DNA from: Nissolia schottii
Lineage: Eukaryota > Streptophyta > Magnoliopsida > Fabales > Fabaceae
NCBI GenBank assembly: GCA_003254905.1
Contig: QANU01047381.1
Span: forward strand, 268,792-332,791
Length of the DNA: 64,000 bases
Direction: 5' to 3'
Shown here: in pieces, positions 23,047 to 35,160 of the stretch
Layout: each line of letters begins with the position of its first letter
Numbering within the stretch: the stretch's first letter is position 1
Translations under genes and position numbers: made by a program
The notes under the pieces: generated by a model
What the model was told of the DNA's origin: nothing
The model's database searches: none
What the model saw: the letters and a program-made list of their open reading frames with translations, nothing else

Positions 23047-24065
23047 TTGGGAGGCCTGGAGACTCGAACCCAAGAGTTCTGCCATTCACAGCAATGCCTT
23101 ATCCACTAGACTAGCATTATTTTTTGTAACATTTTATGCAATCATATTTATTAATATAATTTTATTATTTAATTTTTCTTTTTAAAGAAACCCTAATCTA
23201 AAAAGTCCTAGGACTCTCTCACACTCTCATCTCTGAGAGAGCTTTGCTGACATTTTACTTTTTATTTTTTGTTGGTAAAATGTCATATATCAGTGATAGA
23301 TCTGCCTGTGTCTTTTTTTATCATAAAAAAATAAAAAAATAAATATTAAAATAAAATAAAATATGCAATTTTTGAATTTTTCAAAAATAATTATAACAAA
23401 GTATTATTTTTGTTAATAACTTAATTTCTTAATATAATAATATTCTAAAGTAAAAATATAATATATATATATATATATAAAGGTATTTCTTGAGAGAAGG
23501 GAGAGAGTTTAACTGAATATATAACATTTACTATATAACAAGCAAGAGTGTATAAATTCAATATGAATCAAAAATATATTTTCACTAAAGAATTGAAACT
23601 CTAAAGTTGCAAGCTGCTAGGGTATGCCCATGAAGAAACAGATCAAAAGACAAGTCTGAGCAACGTGAATATCCTTTATGTGAGAGGAAAATCAAATTTT
23701 TATCCATTGATTTTATCATTAAGAAACCAAAGTCCATATCCCAAAAAAGTTTGTCCAACTTTGATATGTATATCACCAATTCTCTTACTTACCATGTGAT
23801 AGTAAGATTATAAACAGAAGATATGACATTTGACCAACAAAAAACAAAAAGGAAAATACCAACAAAACTCTCTCACATTATTCAGATGAGAGCGTGAGTG
23901 TGAGAGAGTCCTAGGGATTCATTAGATTATGGTTTCTTTAAAAAAATTAAATAATAAAATTATATTAATAAATATGATTGCATAAAAAGTTGCAAAAAGT
24001 CATGCTAGTCTAGCCGGATAAGGCATTGTTGTGAATGACAGAGGTCTTGAGTTTGTTTCTCACTA
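23047..24065. repeat. Long inverted repeat with tRNA-like boxes
   Basis: The left arm (about 23047-23295) and right arm (about 23818-24065) are near-identical in opposite orientation over about 250 bp, with a spacer of about 520 bp. Shared blocks include AATAAAATTATATTAATAAA, GATTGCATAAAA and GAGAGAGTCCTAGG. Toward the outer edge of each arm is a tRNA-like part: A-box-like TAGTCTAGTGGATAAGG and, in the left arm only, a good B box GGTTCGAGTCTCC (minus strand). In the right arm the B box has decayed to GAGTTTGTTTCTC. This fits two opposed copies of one repeat containing a tRNA-derived SINE. Confidence 0.75.
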
Positions 24066-26322
24066 AAACAGACCAAGCCGCCTGACCTATTCCCACCCCT
24101 AACTACATGGTATATGCTCATTGAAACTTTGCCAAATATATATATGTTCACATGAATTGAAACGTAAGTTTACACAAAATATCAAACCATGATTTAGGGT
24201 GTCTGGAAACTAAAATCCAACCACATTATGTCCATCAATTGAAACTTAAAACTACTATGAATACAATGTGTGACCATCTTCCCTTTTTATTCACTGGTCA
24301 ATGCTTCCATCAATGAAATTCCAACATTTGACAAGCTAACTCACTTGCAGCTGATTATCTGGCCATGAGAATTTTCTTGGGATTCCATGACAAGATTTCT
24401 CTAAAACTGTCATCAACTAGAAGTTCTTGACATTAAGTATGGATAGTCTGTTAAGCTTGATTTGTTGAGACCTAGCTCTTGATATCAATTGATGGTTCAA
24501 GATGACTTAGAAAATGGGGGTTGAATCTAAGCTATTAATTCCTGTACACTTAAAAATTATTTCTCAGTCCAAAATCTCCTGAAACTCAGGGAGATAAGTT
24601 CATCAGAATCTCTAAATTTCTTAGGAGATAAGTTAAACCAAAAAATAGAAGTAAAATTGAATAAAGATAAGTAAGAGATAACCACATAGAAAATTTATCC
24701 TGATTCAATTCCAATGTAAAATCTACCTCCAACCCCCACCACAAGTGGTGAGTTTTTCTTCAACAAACGCCAATGCCAAAAAGAAGAGTACCACAAGCAC
24801 TCAAGATCTCCTAAGTCTAAACACTCACATAAATTTCACAAATGCAAACAAGATTTTTCAAACACTAATCCATAGTTTTTTTAACTCTCAAAGAAATAAA
24901 GAATGATGTTGGCTTTGTAAAATCTCTCAATGACTCACTTTTGCCTTTTCACTTGAGAAATAAATCCTATGAGCATATTTTTTCAGCAGGTGAAGATAAT
25001 GATTTTTAAGAAAAAAAAGACAGAAAGAAGATGAAGAATAGACGCTTGAAGTTTTTTAGCTCTAGGTTCTGGTGATGTTTTCTCTCTTTTCTCTGCTTTT
25101 TTCTTCTTGCTTTTGGCTATTTGAGTTGAAAAGAAATTAGACCGTTGTAGAGGTGGCTGAGTTGTCCATCTTTAATTTTTTCATGCCTTGTCCTTGCCTA
25201 AGAGTTGTCCTTGTATGTGCTGTCAAAAATACTATATCGCAGCTGTCTTGATGGAGACATTGCTATTTGCTTGCTTGAATACGTAGTTATCCTTTTAGCA
25301 ACTTCTTGTTGTCCTTTAGCTGATATGGAACTTGGGCCTTGGATGTGGTAATGCACAGAGGTCCATGGATTCTGCAAGGCGGCCCTTTGTAGCATTCATT
25401 CTTACTTTCGAGTTTGGGCTTCCTTGAGACAAAATCAGTAGCAGCAGTCATATCAAAAGCTTTGCTTCTTTTAGATTGGGCTAACTCCTTCTTAATTTAT
25501 CCATGGGTCAAGGATTGTGTTGGACCAAATTCTTGGGCTTGTGCTATTTGGTATACATCTGAAACACTCACACAAGCACATTAGAAATTTCACATAATAT
25601 TTGTGATCACTTGTTCTAGGAATTGTTTTGAAGCCAACACTCATAATATAAAAAGAGCACAATTTATTTTTGGATATGTAAAATGGAACTTAATTGGATC
25701 TACATTGTAGAAAAGTTAACATCAATGTTAAGAGATGATTATCAATTTTAAGTAGCATTTTAATTATATACTATAGTGTGACTTGATAGACATTTTGTGC
25801 TTGTCAATTATTGAACATAGACAACAATGTGAAAGGAAGAAAGAGAATAGAAAGTGGAATTAAGAAAAAATTAATTTAGAAGTATAGGAGATTAAATTTT
25901 AAGAGTGTGTGAGTTTGTTTTTTAATATAATTTCTCAAAAGCATTTACAAGTAAATAAAAACTAATTGTGTAGTGGGTTAGATAATTACCTAAAATGTGA
26001 GATAGTGGGCAAGGATAAAAAAAAGAGAAAAATTTGACACAAAAAGGGGAGTCCCCTTTATTTAATTGTATAGATAATTAATTTAATAGTTGATAATTGA
26101 AATTTGAAAAGAAAAAAAATGTCCAAAAGCCTAAATATTCATGTCACAACATCTCTTTATGAGATTTATTTTCATAATTTGGCAAGCAATAACTTATTGA
26201 AAACAATGTCTTCACTCTTACTTAAATAAAAAAAAAAAAAACTCACTTGACACACATACATACGCGCGCACACACATATTAATTGGAGCATTGTGTTACA
26301 ACAATATGTGATAGCCTATTAG
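24066..26322. other. Intergenic DNA with retroelement-like stretches
   Basis: No gene is supported. From about 24460 the sequence CTTGATATCAATTGATGG followed by TTAGAAAATGGGGGTTGAAT resembles stretches found next to copia LTRs in plants, and 25500-25650 also reads like LTR flank, but no paired ends were found. A short AC-rich run (CACACATACATACGCGCGCA) lies near 26250. Confidence 0.35.
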
Positions 26323-26870
26323 TTGGAGCACACATGCCTCATCTTGAGCCAATATATGGTCGCTCAAAGTCCACACATGTGCAAGCACTGCACCATTTGC
26401 TTAAATATCGAAGGGTTCACCAAGCAGGGAATCCTCTTTTCTGTTGCTTTCACCATTAGACTACAGGCTTACGTGGATGATTGGAGGGAGGGGGGATACG
26501 AAGATAGTAGAAGATCTACTACTGATTTTTGTATTTACATTGGAGATTCTCTTGCATCGTGGAAGTCCAACAAGGTACAATCTCCAGGTCATATGCTGAT
26601 GAAGCAGAATTTCGAGCATTGGCTGGAGTCACTAGTAAACTCACATGGCTACAACGTTTACTCAAGAATTTTGAGATCATCATTAGCATAGCTTCTGTTT
26701 TTTGTGGCAATGAAACAAACCCTTCATTTTATTAGCATTCTAAACATATAGAAATCGATTGTCATTTCACTCAAGACAAAGTAAATGAATTAAGGTGTCA
26801 TAGTTCTCATCCATGTGAAGTCTAAAGATCAAGCGGCGGACTTGGTTACCAAGGCCATCCCTTAACCACT
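26323..26870 (+). pseudogene. Decayed Ty1/copia RNase H region
   Basis: Conceptual translation across frame changes gives the copia polyprotein C-terminus in order: KQGILFSVAFTIRLQAYVDDW, then RRSTTDFCIYIGDSLASWKS, then in a second frame GTISRSYADEAEFRALAG and SKLTWLQRLLKNF, and finally HSKHIEIDCHF and KDQAADLVTKAIP (26740-26865). These match the conserved AYVDADWAG, RRSTTG, GDSLISWKSKKQ, SRSSAEAEYRALA, HIEIDCHF and QLADIFTK motifs of copia RNase H. The AYVDADWAG strand has lost residues and there is at least one frameshift near 26570, so it is dead. A polypurine tract and LTR follow directly. Confidence 0.85.
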
Positions 26871-26918
26871 GTTTGAACATCTAATTTTTAAGTTGGGTGT
26901 TCATATATAACTCCCAAC

Positions 26919-27130
26919 TTGAGGGGGTTATTATAGTAAATAAATGTATATTATTATAATTTATTTACCTTTACTTAATTAGCAATTAGTTAGTTTGGTA
27001 GAGAAGTTAGTTGCAGTCGGTTATGAAAGTTAGTGTGCACTGTTACATAGCCTCAGCTCAGTGAATATCAGAGAGCACTATATATGGTTGTACATAGCTT
27101 AACGCAAAAATTCACATTTCTCTTATTTTG
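26919..27130 (+). mobile_element. Polypurine tract and 3' LTR remnant of the copia element
   Basis: CAACTTGAGGGGGTTATTAT at 26915-26934 is a copia-type polypurine tract directly after the RNase H remnant. The following 200 bp, AT-rich at first and containing ACTATATATGG near 27080, have the look of a short LTR. The right edge is approximate. Confidence 0.55.
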
Positions 27131-28889
27131 CCGTAAGTCACAATATAATTAAAAGTTAAAAGCAAAAAACACCTCAACATTTTAGATCACTAAACACAAA
27201 AAATTAGTTTTTGTATTTTGAGAACAAAAGCACACTTCCGAGAAGCTTTACAAAATCGTCATTGTGGTAGTAGTAGAAACTTTTACGCTTATATGAACTT
27301 GTTAAATATTACATCAGGATATTTATAAATAAATAAATACAAAAAGTTTAAGTTTCTCTTAAAGAATCACATCCTAAAAGTTAGTTATTAGAATAAGAGA
27401 ATCTAAACTCTTATAATTTTTTTTAATGTAATTTCTCCAACATGAGACTTGTTACTATGACTTATAAAAAAATAAGTCAACAAATAAAACTCATTAGTCA
27501 TTATAACAAAATGTGTTAAAAAAAAGTATAACGAACAAATGAAATGATTCAATTCATGTTTACAGTAGGCAATAGCAGCGGCTGAATTTTCATATGAGGT
27601 ACATACATACATGGCTTCATCTTATTCTTCTAGCTAGCTAATTAATTACCCGTCTCTTGCTTCAATATTGTTTATAATGGTGCGTATGCATCGGGCCCCG
27701 AGATAACGACGTGCCCCCCCACCCGGCCACGCGCACGCTACCCCACACACCCAAAACAAAACCCTAATTTCCGAGACCCCCTCTCTAAAAGCAGTGCCTC
27801 TCTATTGTTTCGTAATTTGTTCATTCCTTTATACTCCTTCGAATTTTAATAGTTGTACACTTTATGTGTTATGTATGAGTACTAAAAAACTAATTGAAAA
27901 ATCTTAAATTTAAAAAAGTTTAATAGAATATTTTATAAAGTTATTTTTATTAATTTTTTTATTTATCATTTTTCATTTATTACTTTATCTCTCTTCTACT
28001 ATTTTTATTAATGAGAAAAACTAACAAGTGTCCAAAGTATTTGTTAAGAAATTTAAAATAGAATGTTTGATGATTTTCAATAGTTTTAATGCATTAAAGA
28101 CTTCAATTTTTTTCTAAGACAACTTTTCTTTTTCTTTGATTTTTTAATAAATGCCCTAAGCGCATTTGTCTGTAAAATCTTTAATTAATTAGGGATATTC
28201 TAAGAAAAAGATAATTAATGTTATTTAAATTTAAAAATGGACAAATATTTGTGAAAATACTAAAGTAGAAATGTAACTACATAAAAACGAAGAGAGTATT
28301 AGTTTAAGTTTAGGGTTTTTGTTAAGAAGTGGGTTACGTACACTAAAAAAAAGAAGTTTTTGTTTTGAAAAAGGAGAAATTTCAACACTTCAATACATTG
28401 AATAAATTAAAAACTTAAAATATTTCTATTTTTTATTTCATGACAAGTGTCAGTTCATGCGATTGTCATATCCGTGTGTTTAATGCACAATAAACACTGA
28501 TACACGAAGACACTTGTCAACACACGTACTTCACATGTTTGAAATTACTCAAATAAAAAGTCCATGCTTGATCGTGTTCATGCTATATCTGAAAATTTTC
28601 AGACCGTGTCGCAGCAAAAACATATCGCGAAACCATCTAAACTTTATCCGTATATTTTTAAAGAATTTTATAAAACATTAAAAAATATTAGTTTGATATC
28701 AATAAAAATATATAAAAAATTTGTTGTATCATGTATGTATGCTAAATTTTGTGAAGTTGGTGTATTCGTGTCTGAGTTTCGGTGTCGGTAATTCATAGGT
28801 TATACTAATACCAAGAACAAGAAGTAAACACATATAAAAAAAAGGGAAAAAATTGCAAGGGAGAAAAATATTTTAGCTCCCCAAAATCA
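27131..28889. other. Intergenic DNA upstream of the AHL gene
   Basis: Mostly AT-rich with no supported gene. A small GC-rich island at about 27690-27780 (GGGCCCCGAG, GTGCCCCCCCACCC, CACGCGCACGC) stands out from its surroundings and could hold distal promoter elements. Nothing else is recognised. Confidence 0.35.
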
Positions 28890-29784
28890 CAACACAGCTC
28901 ACAACAAGGAAGGAAGAAAAAACAATTCAAAGACATCATCTCTCTTCTCTATCTCCTTTGATCTTGTTGTCAAACACAGTTTTGTGTCTTCTTCTCTCTC
29001 TCTCTCTCTCTCTTTCTATATCTTGTGTTGTTAGATTGTGTGTCCTAGCTATTTTTCAATTCTATATGCTGTCTCTCTCTCTGACACCCTCTTGCTTCGC
29101 CCTTTGTTAATTCCCTCATCCTTTTCTCTCTGTTTCTGCCCTCTTTCTCTCTCTCGGTGCTTGCTTGATTCTGCTAAAGGTAATTAATCTCGCATCTGTT
29201 CCATCTTGTGTCCACTTAGATCACTTTCCTCTTATTAAGTACCCAAAAGAATAAACAAACCTAATTTTTTTTATAAAAAAGAAAAAAGAAAAACTAGAAG
29301 AAATGGAAAAATAGAACACTTGTTGGTCTCGTCTAGTCTAGTCTTGAACTGATCCTTCTTTGCACCTCAAAGGAATTAGCTAGTTATCTTTCTGAGCAAA
29401 CCCCCTTTAATTGATTCCCTCAGAGAATTATTGAATCTAATTCTCTCTTCCGAGCACCTCTCACTTCTTTACTCCATATCTCTCTCAATTCTATACCCTC
29501 CCTCATATATCCGTTATAGTAAGAGCATCATCGTATGTTGATTAGGTCTTAATTAGTCTTTCATGAGAAGCTCTTGGGGTTTGACTTTTTTTTTTTTTTC
29601 TCCTTCCTTCACTTAGGATTCTTCACAGACAACAACAAGTGAAAGATCACAAAACCAAAACCAATCTCCTCCTATACTAGCTAGCCCTTTGCAAGGAAAC
29701 ACAAATACTCACTTTGTGTTGTTAAGCTTAATTGCTTCCTAGCTAGGCCATCATCAGAAAAAGAAAAAGAAACTATACATCAAT
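28890..29784 (+). promoter_or_regulatory. Promoter-proximal region and 5' leader of the AHL gene
   Basis: The region is pyrimidine-rich, with a (CT)n run at 28993-29013 and many CTCTCT clusters to 29155, typical of plant leaders. A possible leader intron has donor AAAG/GTAATT at 29180 and acceptors near 29617-29628 after a poly-T tract; this is inference. Unspliced, the leader would contain several short uORFs (ATG at 29064 and 29562 among them), none in frame with the AHL protein. Confidence 0.45.
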
Positions 29785-30738
29785 CTGGCTAATCCTTGGT
29801 GGACGGGTACCCAGGTTGGGTTACCTGGGGTGGTTGACCCATCAACCCACCACTCACCACAACATGGCACCAACTTCAGCAGCAAGCGCCACCACACAGA
29901 CCTCACCATCAACGACACCGGCACCGGCACCCTCAACAACGAGGATGACGACAACCAAGACAACGGATCCGATGAGCCAAGAGAGGGGGCGGTGGAGGTC
30001 GGCACCCGGAGGCCAAGAGGCAGGCCCCCGGGCTCCAAGAACAAGCCCAAGCCTCCCATCTTCGTCACCAGGGACAGCCCCAATGCTCTCAGGAGCCACG
30101 TCATGGAGATAGCCTCCGGCGCTGACGTGGCCGAGAGCGTCGCGCAGTTCTCCAGGAGGCACCAGCGCGGCGTCTGCGTCATCAGCGGGAGCGGATCGGT
30201 TGCCAACGTCACGCTGAGGCAGCCCGCCGCACCGGGCGCAGTGGTGGCGCTCCACGGGAGGTTCGAGATCCTATCCCTAACAGGTGCGTTCCTACCTGGT
30301 CCTGCCCCTCCAGGGTCCACTGGCCTGACCGTGTACCTGTCAGGAGGACAAGGCCAGGTAGTGGGAGGGAGTGTGGTTGGATCACTTGTGGCTGCTGGGC
30401 CTGTTATGGTCATAGCAGCCACTTTTGCTAATGCAACCTATGAGAGGCTGCCCCTTGATGAGGAAGATGAGGGGCCTAGTGGCCCCGCAACCACAAGAGG
30501 AGGTGGAGGGGGCGGTGAATCACCCCCAGGATTGGGGATTGCGGGTGGTGATGGTGGTGGTAGTGGTCATCATGAGCATCATCCCCATCCTCATCATCAG
30601 CTTCAGGCCGCCGGCGGCCTGCCAGATCCATCATCTCTGCCTTTGTATAATAATATGGCGCCAAATCTTATGGCTAATGGAGGAGGGCAGGTGGGGCATG
30701 AGGCTTTTGCTTGGCCTCATGGACGGCCACCGTACTGA
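29785..30738 (+). CDS. AHL20: AT-hook/PPC nuclear-localized protein, AHL20-like, with a CTG at the start position
   Basis: The reading frame encodes 317 residues if counted from CTG at 29785 and stops with TGA at 30736-30738. It begins (L)[14 protein letters not shown], where the family begins MANPWW. Next come an acidic stretch, the type-I AT-hook core [17 protein letters not shown] (about residues 75-91), the PPC domain (about 92-222) with the conserved GRFEIL at 158-163, a glycine run (238-245), a histidine-rich segment, and the clade ending HGRPPY. The AT-hook binds the minor groove of AT-rich DNA; the PPC domain makes AHL trimers and recruits nuclear partners. AHL20-type proteins repress growth and immune genes in Arabidopsis. 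The frame is open upstream to a TAG at 29740 but holds no ATG; the first in-frame ATG lies inside the PPC domain. The CTG has A at -3 and G at +4. CTG initiation, a base error, or allelic loss are all possible. No intron is needed, as usual for this clade. Confidence 0.9.
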   Translation: MANPWWTGTQVGLPGVVDPSTHHSPQHGTNFSSKRHHTDLTINDTGTGTLNNEDDDNQDNGSDEPREGAVEVGTRRPRGRPPGSKNKPKPPIFVTRDSPNALRSHVMEIASGADVAESVAQFSRRHQRGVCVISGSGSVANVTLRQPAAPGAVVALHGRFEILSLTGAFLPGPAPPGSTGLTVYLSGGQGQVVGGSVVGSLVAAGPVMVIAATFANATYERLPLDEEDEGPSGPATTRGGGGGGESPPGLGIAGGDGGGSGHHEHHPHPHHQLQAAGGLPDPSSLPLYNNMAPNLMANGGGQVGHEAFAWPHGRPPY

Positions 30739-31045
30739 ATAATTAAAGGGTTCATTTTGAGAGAAGGAGAGAGATGTTGGGGATATTTGTGATCCAAAAT
30801 ATTCCAAGGTTGTTTGAATCTGGTTGTTCATCTCTCTCTCCTTTTGTGTTGTATTTTGAAGGATGTAGGAATTAATGGAGGAAACTAGAAGGAGTTGTGA
30901 GAAGTACTAATTATATAGTTGTGAAGAAAAACTGTGAGAACAAGCGAGGAAGCATGCTTTTATATTTTATCAATGTATATGGATCATGAACCTTGGTTTT
31001 TTTAATTTTCTCCTTAGCTTCTGTGTTTTGAATAAAAAAGATGGT
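30739..31045 (+). other. Probable 3' UTR and polyadenylation signal of the AHL gene
   Basis: After the stop codon the DNA is T/G-rich, and AATAAA occurs at 31031-31036, about 295 bases past the stop. This is a plausible near-upstream polyadenylation element. The cleavage site itself cannot be fixed from sequence. Confidence 0.45.
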
Positions 31046-33035
31046 CATGCGCATCTTTTTAATATATTTATGAATAATTTAGTAAGTATTTTCACATCAT
31101 GATCTCTAGTTCTTTTTACTTATCCTTTAGTTATAAATCTCTTTGGCTGCATTTTGTTTATTTGTTATTGTTTTATTTTATTATTTTATAGATGCACCTT
31201 ATGGCTTTGGTTAGTTTTAAAATATTATGGGATCAAATGATTAGGCTTGCAACATTTGATGTATATGAAGTTGTTGGTATAGAACTTTGGAAAGAGAGAA
31301 TTAATAATCTTGTGGGATATGGTAAGTTTCTTTGTTTCCAAGCTTTACCGCTTCAATAACTATTGGGTACATATATATAATGCTTTTTAAATTAACATTA
31401 GCTATTTCTTTCACCCTTATCTCCTTTTTATCTGGATAGAAAATAGAAATCAGCTTTTTATGGTTTGTGCGCACCAACTTCTGCATCTGGAATGAATTCT
31501 GCTGGTGTAAAGTGTACAGTGAATAGCTAGGGCTGCTTCTCAAAATTCATCAACAGCTTTTGGTTAGTCCAAAATGCTGCATGCCCAGCTACATGAATCG
31601 GAAATACAAAGGAGATGATCAATGTATTCACATGTATCATGAATTTTGCAAAAGGTTTGGATATTAAAATTCATTTCGGTTTTGGAAATTCTGAAGCATT
31701 CCCCCTTGTCGCAAGTACAACTCATCAAGTAATGCACAAAAACTAAAGTGCTATAATATTATATATAATCTCTGCTGTGGGGTATATCTTCCATGATTTG
31801 CTGTTTTTCGGGTTGAAATTAACTGGTATCTTCCAATGGGTAAGGCGCTCTCGATATTTTGATTTGATTAAGTTCCAGACACTTGTGCCATCCCATGATG
31901 CCCACCTGCTATGGTTGTAGCTTAGTCTCAAAAGAAAAATGTTATATGATTTAGAACTTCATGTCTATGTTCACTCACTCTACTTATTATTAAATGATGT
32001 GGTGTTAGTTTTATTAATACCTCCTTAAATGTTAAATAAAATGTAAGTTAATACTGTATTTCACTAAAAAGAAATATACATAGCATATTTTAATTCAAAA
32101 TATTGAGAGACGTTATGTATTTGATGAGACATCTTTAAAAGATTACACTAATTAAAATATAAATTATTAATTAAAAAAAGTTTTAACTTTTCTTTTAAAC
32201 AAATAATTAAGAAACACTTCATAATGTTTTTAAATTAGTATAAATAACTTTTTTTTTTCTTATTCTCAAAAACTATGCTGAAAACACTCATAAAGCTCAT
32301 TTTGCCATAATGGGGTAGTTTTCTGTCCATGACTATAGATTAAGATGTATGCAAAAATGAAAGGGCGACTCTTTCTCCGAGAAATCTATTAATAACTAAA
32401 TGGGGTTTCTGGTAACAACTATATCTTTTTATAAAGTATGACATTATATAAACAAAATGTTTTAAGATTATCTAATACATTAAAAATTTGAAAACTACAT
32501 TTTTATTTGATACTTTTCATTTTTAAATCGTTGAAGAGTACCTTAGCAAGACCTTAAATTTTTAATTGAAAACATTGCTTCTTCCAAAAATAAACACAAG
32601 GATAAAGAAGCTGTTGGCTTTATATGCCTAGTGCAAAGTCTCTCCTTTCGAAAATTATTTTGATAGTTCTTATAATAAAAATATATTTTTGCCTCCACTT
32701 TTTCCTTGAGTACATTAAAACATGGGATGATTGCTATTTTAATTAGGAGTGTCATTAAAACATATTCGATATTGACCCTTGTTTTTGTTGGGCATATATA
32801 TTGGCTTCTGTATCTTACGAAAAAATCACAATCTAGAGTCCCATTTTAAACAACTTTTTTTTTTAATGAAAGTACCTAGCTCTTAACCTTAAATTAAGTT
32901 AAATCCGATGGGGTGTAGAGCAACTAGCACACGTCTACATAGAGTATAAGATGTAATTAAGTTTTTGACCGGTTTGGCTGCGTTTGGCTGGGTTTTGGTG
33001 CTGCGTACTGTATTTCGTATGTGTTTTAGGTAACA
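31046..33035. other. Intergenic AT-rich DNA
   Basis: No gene is supported. Frames are short and lysine/isoleucine-rich, as expected from AT bias. I see no paired transposon ends. Confidence 0.4.
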
Positions 33036-33429
33036 GAAATGATTAGTGTACACCTTATCAACCGTATTACTAATCAATGATTTTATACGGTTGACCCATG
33101 TACACTCACTCCCACAATATAATGAACTTTCACGCCCTCACTCAACTGAAAACCCCCAGCTCCAACGCAACCTTCATTCTTCTTCTTCTTTCTTCGTCTT
33201 TGTTCTCCCCATCATCATTCGTCGACATCACTATTGTTCTTCTTCTTCGTCCGCATCGTAGTTCTTTGTCCTCATCATTGTCTTCTTCATCTTTTTACTT
33301 CGTTACATTTTCTATTTTTGAACAAGCTCATCTATGAAGTCTAGATACAGTTCTGTAAAACTTTAGAAGGAATCCATGTTTATATTTTAATAGGAATCCA
33401 TCATAGCTCCTCATCAACTACCGAGTTGT

Positions 33430-34005
33430 TTGTGCAATGTTGTTGTTAATGTTTGTGAACCACAATTGAAAGTGTTTATGCACAATAGGTGAAAATGTTT
33501 GTGCACGATAGTTGAATATGTTATCGTGTTTTAAAATGTGCACAAACATTTTTAACTATCATGCACAAACATTCACAACTCATGCACAAACATTTTTAAC
33601 TATAATTCACAAACATTTTAACTGTAGTGCACAAACATTTTAAACTTTCGTTTATTAATTCATTTTTAACTAACATGCGCAAATACTTACTATTGTGCGC
33701 AAACATTTTCAACTATCATGCATAAACATTCACAGGTACGTGTACAAACATTTTTAACATATTACACAAACATTTTTAACTAACATGCACAAAATTTTTA
33801 TTATGGTGCACAAACATTTTTAATTATCGTGCACAAACATTTTAAACATTTCAAAATGTTTGTGCAGTTGAAAAAGTTTGTGTATAACAGTTAAAAATGT
33901 TTGTCACAACAATTCGAAATGTTTGTGCACAACAGATAAAAATGTTTGTGCACAATAGTTGAAAAAGCTTGTGAACAACAGTTCAAAATGTTTGTGCATA
34001 GTAGT
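33430..34005. repeat. Degenerate GTTTGTGCAC array that switches orientation
   Basis: About 23 copies of a motif near AATGTTTGTGCACAATAGTT, spaced roughly 20-35 bases, fill the stretch. The first three or four (33440-33520) read forward, about thirteen (33537-33845) read as the complement (TGCACAAACATTTTTAAC), and about seven (33850-34005) read forward again. The flank at 33040-33110 has the small inverted repeat TCAACCGTAT...ATACGGTTGA, then a CTTCTTCTT-rich block. Related motifs occur at 10550-10700 and 61380-62037. No transposase is visible, so the class is open. Confidence 0.75.
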
Positions 34006-34639
34006 AGAGTGGGTGCACACGATGTAAGAGTGGAATGTAGAGAGTGTGGAACGTGAGCGCTGTGAGTTTTGTTAGTAGATCCTAAGTATAAAATCGTTTA
34101 GATAACAATATAGCGATAATATTTAGAATGTACATGCAACAACACCCCATAGATAATGTTTGTTTTAGAGAGGTTATGAGGGTTTCGTATTCGGTTTTAA
34201 GAGTGGGGCACTCTTTTTTAAGAGGTTGATGTATCCTAAACTCTTTCCTATTTTGCGAATTGAGCCTTAATAACCGGAAGAAAAAGAAAAGATGATTATT
34301 TTAAAATGTGTTATCCAAAAAGCTGGGGTGGGGTTTCGGCGTTAGGAATGCTATATCAACAGCATCATTGCGGGACAAATTATAGCCAATGAGAAAATGA
34401 CAAAAGATGTCAATACTAAGGGATGTGTCACATAAACAATAAAAGTGATTAATAAAGTATGCATACAATGAGTTTTAATTACACATAGACTCACATATTT
34501 ATTGTATTATACAAGAATTTTGTCTTGTTGTATTTTGTACGTTATCCATATATAATTATCCATTTTTATTGTTTACGTAAAATTTCTCCAATATTAATTC
34601 TTGCAATTTTTTTTGTTTCACTTCTTTTCTCTTTCCATC

Positions 34640-35160
34640 ACAGTAAGAATTCAACTCCCCTAAAAAAAGAAACCAACATTTTTATGTTGGTTTCTTTGTT
34701 ATGTTGGTTTCTTTTGTCAATAGAGTTAGTTTCTTTATTCAACAGAGTTGGATTCTTATTATGGTGGAGAGAGTGTGAGATATATGAGAGGTCTAAAAGA
34801 AAATAAAAATTAACTCCGTTGAAAAATGAAATCAATATATTTAAACAAAGAACCAAATGTTATGTTGATTTCTTTCTTTAAAAATGTTGGTTTCTTTTTT
34901 CGTTATAGTTGGTTTCTTTGTACAATAAAGGAAAGAGAAAAATGTAAAAAGAGAGTTATAGGAAAGCAGCAATGACTTGATGATAAAGAGGGAGTGTGAC
35001 AATGACATTTTTTAATCTTATTTCTGATGAATAAATAATTCAATTCTATTGAAAAAAGAAACTAACACAGTTAAAAAAGAAACTAACATGTTTAAACAAA
35101 CAAACCAATATTGTAATTAGTTTTTTTGTTTAAACATGTTTGTTTGTTTCTTCGACAAAG
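34640..35160. repeat. GTTGGTTTC motif cluster with a perfect hairpin
   Basis: A perfect hairpin AAAGAAACCAACAT-TTTT-ATGTTGGTTTCTTT lies at about 34666-34697. Further copies of ATGTTGGTTTCTTT and its complement recur up to 35160, for example near 34701, 34884, 34908 and 35100. The cluster looks like a palindromic MITE or tandem foldback family; no ends or target duplication were fixed. Confidence 0.65.

Noticed and set aside
23047..23125. A real tRNA gene on the minus strand
   Set aside because: A and B box-like motifs are present, but I could not pair acceptor and anticodon stems into a full cloverleaf; a tRNA-derived repeat fits better.
29754..30422. Minus-strand frames over the AHL gene
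   Set aside because: Shadows of the GC-rich AT-hook/PPC coding sequence, which is clearly the real frame.
33430..34005. CRISPR-like array
   Set aside because: Repeats are degenerate, irregularly spaced and change orientation, and the genome is a plant.
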